Positions 13,201 to 28,200 of a stretch of 64,000 nucleotides of DNA are shown here, piece after piece; position 1 is the first letter of the stretch; every line of letters begins with the position of its first letter. The stretch lies in contig VZDJ01000090.1 of the NCBI GenBank assembly GCA_008694505.1, positions 8,115,521 to 8,179,520 on the forward strand. The letters run 5' to 3'. A program made the position numbers and the translations under genes. The notes below the pieces were generated by a model. The model saw only the letters and a program-made list of their open reading frames with translations, did no database searches and had not been told where the DNA came from. The stretch is from Cyanoderma ruficeps. Its lineage: Eukaryota; Chordata; Aves; Passeriformes; Timaliidae.

Positions 13201-16200
13201 GCCATTTCACCTGAGCACAACATCCATCCCAGGACACCAAGCAAAAGTCTGCACAAGTGAAACACAAAGCTTTCAGAATTAACCCCATATATTCAATATT
13301 AAGCTGTTGTTCTCATTTTTGTTTGTTTCTTTTGGATTTTGTTTACGGTTTTGGTTTTTTTGTTTGTTTTTAAAAATTGTACTCATTGCTGTTTGATCTG
13401 GAATCTGCACTGCCTTCAACCCTTTCCCATTGGCACCACTGACAAAATGATATTCTGAAGGTCCTAGCAGGTGATACACACTGTTTGAAAGAATTAAAAT
13501 CTGTCACAAAATAGAAAAAAATCAACTTTATTTCTTCTATAGTAAAATGAGACTATAATTCTACCTGCAGCTTTTGAGGGGTATGCTAATACAAAGACAT
13601 CACATACACCTTGTTTCACCAGAAGGATCAATAACTTTTGTCCAGAAAGTAAGAGTCAAGAAAATGCTGGTTTGTAATACAGCTGTTTCATCTGCCACTA
13701 AAGTGACAGAGAATCAAATAAAATTTTGGCCTTTGAATAACCAAATAAGACAATTTGATTCAAGATAGCTCAGACTTCATATGCTCCCTGAAATAAAAAC
13801 ACTGTAGCTATGAATATCCTACCTTGGTACCTTGGTTTTCCTGAAGAATCTGTTTCTGATGTAGGACTTGAGCTGAAGACAGTTGCATCAACTGTAGAAA
13901 GCACAGTTATAATTTGCAATAAATACAAGGTTTCAGTGTTAGAACTGCAGCATTTCACAGTTCCTTTGGCATTTTAAATCATTATAAGAATAGATAAATG
14001 GTAGACATTTGCTGCCAGATCTGTCTCTTCAGTTTAGGTACTCCATTTTTTCTGTGATGCTGCGTAAACCCTGTACTTACCCGCTAGTACAGACAGCCAT
14101 AATTAAAATAACAGGTTTCATGACTGCTGCTGGATTCAATTCATGCAATATATGTAAAATAATTTTTAGACCATTGTCCTGGGTTTGCTTTAATAGAATT
14201 TTTTGTAAGGAAGAAAAAAGCCAGCCATGGAAAAAGGATCTTTTTGCACTGTGCTGGCTGTTTAGCTTGGAGCTTTTTCGATGTCCCTGGGATATATAGA
14301 ACTATTACACTGGCACAGTAACTTCTCTAAAAATAACAAGGAAATAAAATATTCTGTCTTCAGAGAGTACAACTTCCACAAAATTTGAAGGAAATTGAAA
14401 GCAAATACTCTGGTGAAGAGAAATATGCTAAAGCAGTCAGAATTCGTGATACAATGTTGTATTAATTAGCCACTACACTGAACGTGATGAAAATACTACA
14501 ATGGACCTCAACAGATAAAACACAATACCTTCCCAACAAGCATTTATAAATAAATCTAGCATCCAGCTTACTTTACTGAGCACTGAGGGTCACAGTTAGT
14601 CCATGATCATTGTAAGGAGACAAGAATTTAAGTATCATTATAAATCCAGGAGAATTAAAAGCAGCATCATTCATGACAATATAACAGGAACTGCACATTT
14701 AGGCTCAAAAATTCTAAGCACATCCTCCTACAAACCCACCACTGTGCGCCACCTTGAAAAGACCTAGCTCTAAATTTGTAATCAACTCCCAGTTTTATAA
14801 AGGGAAAATTATCTACTGACCAATGTGCTTGCACTACGACAATTTTTTTCTATTTAAATGGTGGCAGTTTGATCAAATATAGGAGGATATCACATCTATG
14901 ATGAGCACTATCAGTCACTGACAAATAATATTTTCAATTTATGTACTGGGAAAATCAAAATGTCCAGAGCCTTATCTACTGTTTGCACAACTTTAAATGG
15001 TGACTGAATAGTATTGAAAGCCTACTAAGCATTTATGGATTTCCAGGTAGATGCAAGCCTTGTCATGTTCTCAATTACCAAGATGTGTAAGAGAAGGGAG
15101 CTAGATCTCAGTCAAATCAGAAAAGTCACAAAGTGGCATAAAAAAAAATCAGAATCACCCCAGAAAGAATACTTCTTATGTCAAATATGCAACATACCAA
15201 TAAAGTTTAGGGAAGCAAAAGAAAAATGGAAACCTTAATATTAATTAAAAAATAAAAGGAAAAAAGAAAAAAGAATAAACCAGAACTGTTTGCAATATGC
15301 TCACCATAATACTCTGGAGTTGCAAAAGCTGTTGGTGTCTTATATAATGTTCCTGTCCTCACAGGTGGTGTTGGTCCAGCAGGCTTAGCTATAGTGACAG
15401 ATGGAGGGACTTGTAGCAACAAGACATGCAGCATTTGAAGGAGTCAAACAGCTTTCTGATTTTATAACAGAACTCAGTTCTGTGACAACTGCTTCATGCA
15501 ACAAATATTTTCATTTAAATCACAGTAATCCCTCAGCTGGATTTAGGAAAGTTCTGAACTGTGGTAGTTGCAAATGTGACCTAATCCTGAAACCCAATAA
15601 GAAAATTCTTTTCTGCTTTGAGGTTGTCTTTGAGGACTTCAGTCAGCTAGAATAGAATCTGGTTTAATGCACAGAACCATCCTACACGGACTGGTAAAAG
15701 GATGCAAAATGACCAGCACTGACATTGCTGCTCCTTAAAGAAAGACCACGTTTCTTCCTGAGTTGCAAGACACAATAGCTGAAGTCAGCAACTGAAACTT
15801 GGATTCTTCCCTCCAATATAGACAAGATTAATTTCTGCTCTCAATACAGCACATACATTAGCAAGGGTGGTGCTGGAACATTTATAGTGATAAACACCAA
15901 GTCCTTAACTGTGGTCTGCATTTAGAGCTTAACAACCGAACTGTACTGGAGCTTCCATTAAATGAAATTAAGATACACTTCAAATGAAAGCAAAGAAAAT
16001 GCAGCCAAGTCCAGTGTTTTCAACATTTATAGCACTATATCACTCAAGAAGAAAAGTTTTATTGCTGAACTCATTTCTGTAGCAGATTCCATAAGTCTGG
16101 ACAGAAACTGACTGATAGAGGCAATATTATCCCTTATAATTAAACAGCTATTTTAAAAAAGTGTTTTAGATCATGTAACATTGCTTTTATTCTTCAGCTG

Positions 16201-19200
16201 TTACCACCTAATAAAGAAAACAGGTTTCTAAGAGGAAAACAATCCATGGTAAAGGTCTTGATTTCTTGCATAATAGCTGTAAAAGACAAGAATTAAATTC
16301 ATAAAACATGCAGGTACCATGATATGACAGTGACATCTCAATGCTGAAGAGTCAAGAACTATATAAGGTAGTTACCTCCCCATCATATATGATACAGAAC
16401 ATGGCAGCTGAAGGCAGAACTCTGGTGGGCCAAGTTTAAGACAACAAAAATCCCTACTTTCCACTAATTTTCTTAATAAAGTGGAAATCTGAAAGATTCT
16501 CACTAGAGTTCGGTTTCACAAAGTTTCTGGAACTCTCATTTCCATTTTTTTTTTTCCCCGTTCAGGAGATTTTTAATGTCTGCATAGAAACCTTTCCATA
16601 ATATCCACCGGATGAGTTAGAAAGCTGTGAGTAAGGAATTATTCACAGTGTTAATGAGAAAGAGGACAGAATTCTGACAGGGAAAATCCAAGAAGAACAT
16701 TGAGGCAAATTTTTCCTGTTAATAAGGTGGAACTCTCTCTCCAGGGAACCAGTAGAAACAAAGTTACAATGTTTAAAACTAAGCTGGATAAAACACTAGG
16801 AAACACAGAAGAAAGGAAATCTACTGTCTCCACAAGGAAGAACCAGATCATTTAATCAATTTATTCCATCTTGAAAGCCCAGGAAGGTATGGTAAATGCT
16901 GACTACCACATAACCTGGCTTCCACTGTAAGGAAAAAGGTTGAAATTTCAAAACACTGGTAAATTAATTAGACACTTAGTGGAGAAAATTAGTATAGACC
17001 CCAATACAAGCAAAAGAAATATATCAGGTCTAAGATTGATGATGTCTTCTGTTTTCTTGGAACTATTACTTAGGGAACACCGCCCATCAACAGCAAGTAC
17101 AGACACAGTATTTCAGTCTTGGCTCTGCTGATGAATAAATACATAGGTTGTCTCATCCAGCTTGGAGAGTCTTGCTACTCATCTGCCACAAAAAAATACT
17201 GAAGTATTATTTAGGTCTTTAGTACCTTAGTAGCACACAAAGTCCCAAATGAAATAAACAAAAAACCAAAAAACAAAGCACAAAAGGAAATCCAGTAGAG
17301 CTGTATATTCACATACAGCTGTATATTCTTATACATAAAGACCTTTATATTTCCAAGGAACTACAGAGATCAAGATGAAGAGGAAAGAAGCTGTCATGAT
17401 GTTAAGCTGAAGGAGATGATAGCTTCTGATTATGTGGAATAATGTTAGCCTAAGGAGTCTTACATAGAATCCACTGACGAAACATCCGTGTGGATACTCA
17501 ATACCCTCTTTAGGATAAACTTAAAATAAAGTAGGAAAGGTGAATATTTCCATGCTCTTTTAAACTGATATTGAGGAACCAGAATACTTTAGCACAATGA
17601 TCAAGCTAAACTCTGCACATGAAACAAGTCAGCTTGCTCTACCTCCCAGTGCAGTTAGTTGTCTGGGTGGCTATTAGCTCATTTTTTGCAGCTGTTAATG
17701 GATGTACCATATATATATATGTGAGGAATTCTATAACAAATAACCAGTTAGGACTATATGTTGAAGCACAACAGTAAACATCTCCCATCCAACATGCACA
17801 TTAAGTAGCAAAAAATGGTATTAGTAGACATGAAATATTCTTAAGGTTGATATTCTTAAAGAATGACTTGGAGTGTGCTATTTTGCATCCAACTCCCTTA
17901 CTGGGCATGATTTTGATACAACTAGGTTAGAGGGGAAAAAAGGAAACAGAAAATTTTTAAGAAGACAAAAGACACAAAAGGCCTGTGTGTTCCAAAAATC
18001 TAGTTTCTATAGATATCACAGATCAAAGAAATCTATGCTATAGAATTCTCCTATACCCTGCTAGCCAGTATTATCTCACACACAATAAAATATTTATGCT
18101 GAAAAGGCTGAAATACCTGGGCTCCCTGGTTTACCAGTCACGGTGTTAGGAGGCAGAGGTTTTCTTCTCATTTGTGTAGGCCGAGCAGGAGGTAAAGGAG
18201 GATGCTGAGGGCCAGGTGATGGAGTCACTGAATGATATTACAAGACAGCACTATTAATTATTTAACCTCAAATTCCATAAATCAGAAACACACTAGAAGT
18301 TATATTCTGACTTCTCAAGCAATGTTTCATGTCTGATTTAATATGAAAAGTGGAGAGGTGAGATTAGGAGCTGATCTGAGTTGCATTTTCAGCCTTAAAT
18401 TCTCTGAGAATTGTGTGTCATAAAGGTTTAAACAACATTTACACTGAAAAAATATAGCTCCTTTGGGTTTTTGTACAAATGTTTCAGTGATTCACTTTCT
18501 GTGTAGTTACTCATTTTTATCAACAGTAATTTTTTGGCATTCAAATGGATACATCTTCACACAACAAACATCACCTCAATGTGCTAGGAAACATCTTCAG
18601 TATCCTACTCACAAAATTTCTGACCTCTTGTACTTTCTGACTAATACAACTGGCCACCCTCAGCTTGAAGCAAAAGATGTAAGAAAATGAAATTATCATT
18701 AGGAACACTTTATGTCATTCAAAACTGAAAAAAGCTGCTGTCACCTCATACACCGACATGACTAAAGGCAATTACTGCTGTAGCAATTTCTGAAGCTCCC
18801 AACTTGGTTATTTCAGTGTGCAGCTCCAGCCAGTACCCATTTAATTTATCTGATAATGTCCTTTGACAGTGAGGTCTAAAAGGAAAACCTAAGCCCCTTA
18901 ATTTACACTTACAAATCATTTTACTGTATTTTCCAGACAATTATGAAGGATTTTATTATGCAAAGGAAAGGCAAAGGAAAAGATTTTTGTTCCACTAGCC
19001 ACCTTTGCCCTTCTTTCCTTAAGAAAATCCAGGAGATATGTGCAACACATTTATGTAACAAAAGCGGTTTTATACCTAAAAGGAGAAAATCCTCAAGAGT
19101 AACATAATTCTCATAAGGCTGCCAATGTCAACAACTATGCAAGCTGCCTGATACTGAATTACTGGCTCCATAAGCTACCTCAGGTCCTATGTATCAGACC

Positions 19201-22200
19201 TTAGTTTACCCTATAAATAGAGAGATTGTGGGCGAGAAGGGAGCAGATCCAAAGACTCATTTAGGAGAGTTTTTTGGAAATACTTACAATGTACAAACAG
19301 GAATATCTCCATCTCTCTCTCTCTCTCTCTTCCCTTTTCCTTTCTGGACTCTTGTAGTCACTTTTAAAACGGTTTTATTTTTTTAAATCCCTCAGATCAA
19401 GACAGAAAATAATGCTCTGTCTAATTGAGGAGGATGTAGTGGTTTAGAAAATACCATTTGTTGGTTTCATAGTCATTCTTAATCTCCAGATGGAGATAAA
19501 AAAAAATATGCTTAAGGCCTGAAAAAATATAATAAATTTTCATATGTATGTCATCATACCCTAGGTATTACTATATGGTAGTATTCATCACTACTTTTCC
19601 CCCTGCTCATAATTAGAAAAGGGATTGTCCAAGATATTTATGAAGTAAAAATGTGCAAGTATTGACTTGCCAGTGGTTTCTATCATATCTTCAGCAAGCT
19701 AAAAAATTGCATTCGGTCTCCTGGGTCGCAATTAAATCTACCGTACTCTACTCTGGAAAAACAAGAATTCCTACTTTTCCCCTCTGCTGCTTCCTACAAT
19801 GATTTGGCTGCTGGCACTGTTCAAGGCCAGACTGGATGGGGCTTGAGCAACCTGGTCTGGTGGAAGGTGTCCCTCCCAAGGCAGGTGGGGTGGAACTGTT
19901 TGATCTTTAAAGGTTCCTTCTTACCCAAACCATTCGATGATTCCATTAATTTTAATATACATATTAGGACTCACAAGGAGAGCTGAGATTACAGTTATAC
20001 AATAAAATTATGTAACAGTAGTAGCTAATTTCACAACCTTACCCAGCTGCCTTTTATGACTACAGTTCAAGGTATTGACTTACCCCTCAAAGCTCTAAAA
20101 GGTTAATTTTAGACAACAAATGTCATAAAATGAGTAAAAATTGGTCTTAATGTCCTTTCAAATCTATGTGCATTAAAAAACCTTCAAGTCTCTGCAAATC
20201 ACAAGCTGGATTTACTTAAGGAAACACCACTGCCTGACATTTAGTAACAAAAAAGTGCAGACTACCATCCTTGTTTTCAGTTTATGCTTTGCTTTCAGCT
20301 GCTACTAATAGTACATTACACTAGACTTAATCTTTGCAAAGAACAGTGTTCAGACTGAATAAACTTAAAAATTATAAAAAATCAGAACCTGGCCATCAGG
20401 ATAGGCTCTTATCTTTGCAGAGGTAAGTTAGGTGCACAGGAAATTCAACAGGGATTAGAAACAAACAGCCATTTATAAAATAGTGTTTTAAAATCCAGTA
20501 ACATGTTCTCAAAGGAGAAGCTACCTAAAAAGAACATCTGCAGCTGAGTAGTAAATCCAAGAGTAAAACAAAAAAGATTTCATTTTCAGTCAGTTTCTCT
20601 GTCAGAAAAAAACCACAGCTAAAGCAAATTTGGTGCTTGGTTATGCTCATGAAACAGAGAAATTCTTTACACATTGGAGTATTTATCTGTTGTATGTGTG
20701 TTCCAGTTAAAATGTTTTGATTGTTTTGAAAATATGATTGCAAGACTTGCCAGAAGAGTAAACCTCACAAGTCTTGTATTACACATGTAAAAAACCCTGT
20801 AACCTGATTTACTCCACATCATTAATTTCCTTCAAGCCTAATGTTTTAATTTTCCCAACAATCCCAATAGTCAATGAAACTTCCTCGTACATGGGAGTGC
20901 AAGTTGGTTATGATTTTACCTTATTCAGCTTTGCTATGTGGAAACTACTAGCACAAAAAAATCAGTGCTTACTGATTTTGTGGCTGTCAGATCATAAGGT
21001 TACAACCCTGGTGGTGAAAATTTCTACCACATGTAGTGACTAAACATATCTAAGTGACTAAGTAGTGGCTATAAATTATTCTTATTTTTATCTCTTTTTA
21101 GTAGCATCCTGAAGCCATAAGAATGTGTGTTGATGAGGATGATTAGGAATTATTTTTTCTTCTCAGTGGAGGTGCTTTGTGTGCAGAAAAGACAGCATTT
21201 TTATTTTTAATAACAACTGTTAAAATTGCTTTTCCTACTTCTATTAACCTTACCATAAATTGGTTTTTGCCAAGTGTCAACATATTCTGGAGGTCTTTTG
21301 ACACCCATGTCAATTGGTCTGGCAGTAGCCTCAGGTGTATAAAGGCTATCTGTGGAAAAAAAAGGAAATGAAATAAGTATCTACAGTGTGGCACCAAGTC
21401 ATGGAATACCTGTTTATTGAATATGTTCAAACTCCAGCTGACATGATGTGCAAAACCAACATGTGTGGCCCATTTATGGTTTTACTATTAACTTAGTGAT
21501 ATCCATTATCTTCTTATTCAGGTAGGTAGAAAGTGATCCTGTTCTATAGAGCCTGCAGTTTAATTTCAAACAATCCTTGAGTAAAGTATATTTGGAAAGA
21601 GAAAATCAATAAGATGAAGAGGTAACAGATGAGTTAAACCAAGATTATATGTGGAAAAATGAGTAGAAAGAACATTCTAGTTTTTCAGTGTAAAGAATAA
21701 AACGTCCATTGATTCTTGCAAAGGGCAAAGTTGTCCTTCTCCTTATAATAAGATCACTGGTCATCCTACATATTAAATGGTTAGAGCAATTCTGGACCAA
21801 ATATATTCACCATATTTGGAGTACAGGAGGCAAAGTATACGCAACATCCAGTTTGTATATAAGAGCAAGTCCTACTTAAGTGTTATATAAACACATTTTT
21901 TAAAAAGTAAGTGGCATTAAAAGATCAACACAACTCCTGGTACAGAACAACTGTTTCACATGCTGGTATTTATAGAACAGCCAGAATGTTACATTAATAT
22001 GCTTTCTCTACACAAATAAGTATATTTGCTTTATATAGACTGTATGTATAGTAAAGCAAGAAGATGCATTGCAACTTCGTCATGTTTGTGGGAAACACCC
22101 CCCCACACCCTTGCTCATGATGTAAGACAAAAAACCCTAAAATTTGTTATATGAAAAAACCCAAACCCCTCAATATTACTTTTATTATCAAATTCCAACC

Positions 22201-25200
22201 TTGTTCCAACATGATCAAATCACTTCAGCTAAAGATTTCATAGAGTTATAATCTGGTTCTCAATTTGTTTTGATATTTCACTAGTATTTTAATGGTGTGA
22301 AGCTGATAATTTTTCAATTCCTTTACTCTCTGACCATTCTAGTTGCATGTTCCTCACAGTCCATACATGATAAATCATTTACTGAAGATTTAAGTGATGA
22401 GACTTGCAGTAAGCTGGGAACAGGATGCAGATGACCTGGTCCCTGTGTCTAAAATATCTGAACACATCACATGGGTTTACATAACTGCAATTTGTCTTCA
22501 GGTAAGTAAAACAGTTAATTAGATCTTCAGCTATAGAAAGCACCAGAGTGATAGTCAGTGTTTCATGTGGATGATGTTCAAGGAAGAAAAGCCATGAGAA
22601 GACCAGCACCAGCCTTAAAAAAAACCCCAAAAAACAAAACCTTGTACATCATGAGGTACAGTTAGAGCATGTTTAGCTTCTCATCTCACCTTTCAGTCAA
22701 TGTATCAACAAAATGTGGTAGCACATTGACTAATTCACACTAAATCACCCAAGTGTATATTACAAGTCTAAATTAGTGTTGCATGTTACAGTCTCCACAG
22801 AAAAACCTATCTCTATCCTGCTCCTTAGGATCATGTTTTCTGAGTTAAATCAGCTGAGAATGAACAAAATATTGTATATGCTCTGGTTGGAAGAAGTAGT
22901 ATTTTTCTTTTCAGAAACGTGCACTGCTGTTCTGCCATATGTAAATTAGTAATGAAAAATAAGTCAAAATTTCAAACCACAATAGTTTCATGTTGACAGT
23001 CTCCTATTTTAACCATTTCAATGCACTTTAAAGTTACATAGAAGTTTTTGTTTTCACACGAGGCACCCGCACAACCGAAGTTTGCTGTATTTGTCATAGC
23101 ATTTGCCTTATTCTAGCTAATTTAACTTGATTATTAAAAGCATTTCTCATATTCATCCAAAATTTTAACAGAATTGAGAATACATCTATAACTTGCATAC
23201 GTCTTCATGTCTTAATTCCATATTTTTTCCTGGAAACATTCATGGGGTCTGGAATATGTTTAAACTAACCAGTCTGCCTTTAGTTGTAGGAATACTATTA
23301 GAAGGGTGGATCATTTTAAGGGAAATAATGGAAAAAGTGCCCTTGATAAAATAAACTGAAATACCTTTATACTTGAGTTCCTCTGGAACTTGGCTAAGCA
23401 CACACAGTTTAAAAAAGAAGAAGAAAATAGAACACAAAGTTAATGGCCATTATAATGAAAACCATGTATGCCTCCCTTTCATGAGGGAAATGGAAATGTT
23501 GCTCAAAGTTTGTTTGCTGACATTTGTCAGGAAGCTCAGTAGATCAGCAGCAGTATTTATATGGTTAAGATTAAATTTAAAAAACAACCCAGTAGGGTAA
23601 GTTACATACACTAACATGAAAAGCTATCTGAATAAAAAGATATTCCAGAGAAAATGGCTAAGACATGGCAAAAAACTAAAGGGAATGCTATTCATGAGGA
23701 GGCAATCCCTGCCTCTTTTCCACAGTCAGGTTTACCACCTGGCACTACAGCTGGCCAGGAGACTGAAAAGCCTGCCAGGAAACCAGTCACAACCCCATGT
23801 GCTGGTGCTGGAGAAAACAAATTCCACTGCTTATCATCTGGGCCCTGCAGCTGCCAAGCACTCTCTGCATGGGAGTGAAACATCTTTGCACTGAGGCTAT
23901 TGAGCCCAGTCAGGAAGAAGAAATGGAGTACATTCAACAGCAGTGCCAGTCCAGCAAGGAATTAAAAGATCCAAACTGGTGTCCAAACAATGGAATATCC
24001 AAGAATAAGTGATGTAATGTCTAAAGATAAGTCTGAAAACCTATTGTTACATATATAGCATATTCCTAACAGCCCAGCTAAAAATTCTGATCATCTTAGA
24101 TCAAAAGTTCAGGATTTTGATAAGCCAACCACAGAAAATACTGAAAAGGAACTTTTCTTTTCTTTGCTCATCTGGTAAGATTTGAGGATCCAGGTTATAG
24201 AGTTCTTTCCTAAGACACTTTTGCAGACTTAGGAATTCTTTTGCAATAGATAATTAATTGCACATTGCTTGGGAGAGATACAGAAGATTTCTTTAATTGA
24301 TTACCTGAGTTCCTTTTTGTGCAAATTTATTTTTGTGGGCACAGTCAGCCTTGTGTCTCAGACACTGGCACAATACTGCGATGTACTTGCCTTACAGAAA
24401 ACTTGGGATTTCACTTACTGATCATCAGGAAAAGTATAGACTGAAAAGTTGTGACAAGCTGCAGTCCCCTCTCAAGATGTCATAAATATATGAAATTGAT
24501 TGGTGATTTCTCTTACACTTCTCAGAAGAAAGGTGCAGACTCACAGAAAAGTGTCAATGAGTTGTTGTGGCGCTGGGGTTGGAGGTACCAAGAAGTGGGC
24601 AGGAGACAACAAAGGTCAGATCTTCTTCGGTACTTTGGATACCAAGTTTGACTTAAAGGGCTCACTTGGCAGGACACAGAATTTAGCTAAGAGACATCCA
24701 CAGGATGAACTTAGAGAAAAAATATACTTATGTAACTTGGCAATGGAAACCACTAGTGGAAGTATCATTTTTCAGACGAATTCTAAAAGAAGGTACTCAT
24801 TTACCAGTGAGTACACACAACATGCACAGTAAATACTTTTGTGGTGACTTTTGACACAGTCTACCAGAATGAAGCCCTAGCTCTTCCTGGCAGCAGGCAC
24901 TACTATAAAGACATGGAAATAATAACAAATGGTGGGCACACAAAGAGGGACACTTACAATATGATTGCTTAAAACAATACTTTAGCAACTTAAATCAGCA
25001 CTAAGCATAAAAAAGCCCATGCAACCGTTTACTACTATTGTGTTTATACTACTGACTTACTTAGCATTTATTCATTTTTGCTGGTGTTTTTTATAACCTA
25101 CCAATACCTCTGCTGAGGTTATGACCATAGGGGAGAAGAGGAAAGCTCAAGGTACTGTGTAATTGTGTGTTTGTGCATAATTTCACAATGTGATCACTTC

Positions 25201-28200
25201 TGGAGACTTGTGTGCATTCCCCTATTCCAGGAATGAGACATTAGAAAGCTCACTGGAAAGGTGATTTCCAGCACAAGTGAACAACAAAACCTTTTGACCC
25301 CCAACTACTGAATTCAGGCATTTAATGCTTTAACTGGCTCTGATGTCCTGGAATTTGATGGCCTCATTTAATTTACCAGAAGGACTATGAAATGTCAAAG
25401 AACATATATCTTTAATGAAGGCATTCACTCCATATCTAATACAGAAATGTATGTCATATTCTAAACGGTTAAATTTAATTCAATTTAAATATCCAACCAT
25501 CTCTTCTGAGTTTTTACGATTTCTAACAACATGGTGGGCTTGTGAAAATGCGCAGGAATGAGTACCTGAAGACATTCTATGATCAAAAACAGGTATTAAA
25601 TTGCCAAATATACCAGAAAGAAACATTACACAGGGAAAAATGTTTAGAAGAGATGGAAGATCACTCAGGCTATCGTAATCTAGCCAGCATAGAAACAGTA
25701 ACAGGAGCCAGCAGTAGGATGGGACAATAACACTTGTAGTGGGTAGTCAGCCAAAAGTCTGCCTTGAATATGTACTTTATTTATTTATTTATTTATATTA
25801 TTTATTATTTTAAACTTGAATTGTTGATGAAGAATCCCAAAATTATATATTTAATTAACCAATGGATGTAGAAAAAAAAAAACCCCAATGCTATTTGTAT
25901 TGCTGTAATAAATCAATGCTCTATTAAAAAAAAGATTCATTATGATTTAGCATTGAAAATATTATGTTGATTGGATGGAAAAATCAAGTACAACTGAAAA
26001 AGGATAAATGATTTTTCTCCCAAACAGACCCGTACTTTTAATAAATCTTTGTGATTAGGGATGTTTGTTATCGGCTTGTTTAAGGATATGTAAATTGAAG
26101 TTCTCACTGTTGTCTGCCATCCACCAACACAGAATTCTTTGGTGCTGAAGTATCCAAGCCTGAATACTGCACAGTCCAAATACTGCAGGGTCTGAATATG
26201 AGTAGGTCTGATGTGAACACACCACGTGCATGGAGAGGAACTAGCAAGACACTTGGCTTTAGGGGTTCTCTATCAAGCCTCCTCACTTGGACTCAAACAA
26301 ATGGGTGACCCATTTGAATGAAGCATTTTTCAGTAATTATTGTGGATCGAACATCTAGAAAACATTAGCCACACAATAATCAATCTGTAAATTTACACAG
26401 ACTGAGTGCCAATATAATTTCATAATCACCCTCAGGAATGACATAACAAGATCAATAGAAGCACTTACACGTGGCACTCTGAGGAATTAAACTCTGCAAT
26501 AAAACATAATGCTGGTTCAAGATGACTTGGGGAAGTCACATTCCAGTATTTTATTGATAAATTAGAAAAACCCATCTCAGACCCAGAACTCTACCTGCTG
26601 TCGGCACAATCCACTTCGGCAGTCCAGGTGCTCTTGTTCTGGCTGGTGCTAGCGTGGTTTTACTAAAAGCTGTGACAGAGTTTCAAAAGGAAAAAGAAAA
26701 AAGAAGAAAAAAGAAAGACGTTCCATGAGAAGAATACCCAACAGACTTCTATGTGATGCCAAGAATTCTACACTAGAGAAGAAGTAACACCTGCTATGAT
26801 GACACACATAGGGTTTTTTTGTTTGGTTTGTTGTTTTTTTTAATTTTATTTTTCCCTTATTTGGAAAGGGTTTATCATTAGAATAATTAATTGATTGAAA
26901 AATACCCACCTTTTTTTCTCCTCCCAGCAATACTTAAAATTCTACCAAGAACAGTTGAAATTAATTAACTATTTAATATCCTCCCCATCCCAGACTGAAT
27001 AAACAATTATTACCAGGTCTGGTCTGTGATTTATCCGTCGGCTTCGGTCTCGCAGAGGTGAGACGAGTTTTATGAGGTGCTAAAAGAAACAAGGTCCTGT
27101 TTCAATGCTGTGTGTAAGAGAACACGGACAGTGCAGTGCGATTTGCCAGACGAAAAGGTCCATGCACCAATGTGATACAGCAAAATGGACATATGAGAGT
27201 TCTATGAGTTCTAATCCAAAATGCATGTGGAAAATGCTAGTTTCTTTAGTGGCCAGATGACTCCATCATGCAGTCTGACCAGTTACATTCATATGTAGGT
27301 TTAGGAAAAAGATGTAAAAATATTTACAGCCAGTTACCCAACTGTATATGGATACAGAGTTAGCTCTGCAAGGTATCCATGGCCTTAAGACATTTAATTA
27401 GGTTCTGTAAAAAACAAACAAACAAAAATCCTCAAAATAAAACACCGAACTGAACCCCCCAAACCAAAGACTTAAAACTATGAAACATTAAAGTATTGCT
27501 GAGAAAACAACTGGGAGCATTCAATGCAGACACTGTGCAGGGCAGCTGAAGCACAGTGTCATCAGCAAGATTGAAATCAGAAGCCCTCAACCTTTTTTTA
27601 TTGTTATCTCTCACTTGCAAAATAATTTTGATACTGTAGATATTATGGGATCTGTGAAAATTCACACTGGAATCTAAAAACATAAGCAGTAGTCACTGTT
27701 CTCTTGAGCCCAATTAGCAACGTCTGTAAATCAGATTTTTTAAGTAGAGCTGGCTATTTTATATTCAAGACAAATAAACGTTAGACCCATAATATTTAAT
27801 ACAGCCCCTCCAAAGCATCAGATAAAATACTTATGCAGGACAGAAAACATTACTCATTTTTGACATTTAGACTGAGGAAGTTTTACAGATTTAGATTTTG
27901 TAAGGAAAATGTTGGAACTCAGTTACATCGATGTTTGCAACACTATATATATGAGTTTCCAGCACACAGCTCCAATATTGTTTAAAAACTTCATATAATC
28001 TTTGATATTTGAAGCAATACTGAGCAAATCCCATTTTCAGAGCAATAAACTAAAATATTTGATAAGGGGAAAAATAAATTTTCATATTACATATTTGAAA
28101 TAGTTTTAAAGATAATAATGAACAGACCATTAAACATTAAACTGTACTGATTTTACTTAAGATCTATAGACTCTCAGTACAACCACTTCGGAAAATCTTA

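Larger units (their letters stand above)
11477..18116. other. Introns between the FN3 and linker exons
   Basis: Four introns of about 0.7-2.7 kb (1,455, 678, 1,413 and 2,707 bp). Apart from T-rich tracts near 13,310-13,375 and a doubtful CR1 relic near 16,700, I see nothing in them. Confidence 0.7.
18228..26594. other. Introns around the linker exon at 21,254
   Basis: Introns of 3.0 and 5.2 kb. They hold a CR1 tail, a CT and a TTTA microsatellite. Near 23,260 a short stretch resembles an exon end but has no open phase-1 frame. A proline-rich open frame at 23,654-23,878 (+) has no splice or family support. Confidence 0.65.

Noticed and set aside
14090..14148. Exon-like stretch with acceptor ccag and strong donor gtaagtac (minus)
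   Set aside because: 49 nt long, so it cannot be phase 1-1, and splicing it in would shift the FN3 frame.
23265..23310. Exon-like end on the minus strand before gttagt
   Set aside because: The phase-1 frame has a stop (TAA) and the donor is weak.
23654..23878. Proline-rich 74-codon frame on the plus strand
   Set aside because: No splice sites, family match or conservation evidence; composition alone is not enough.
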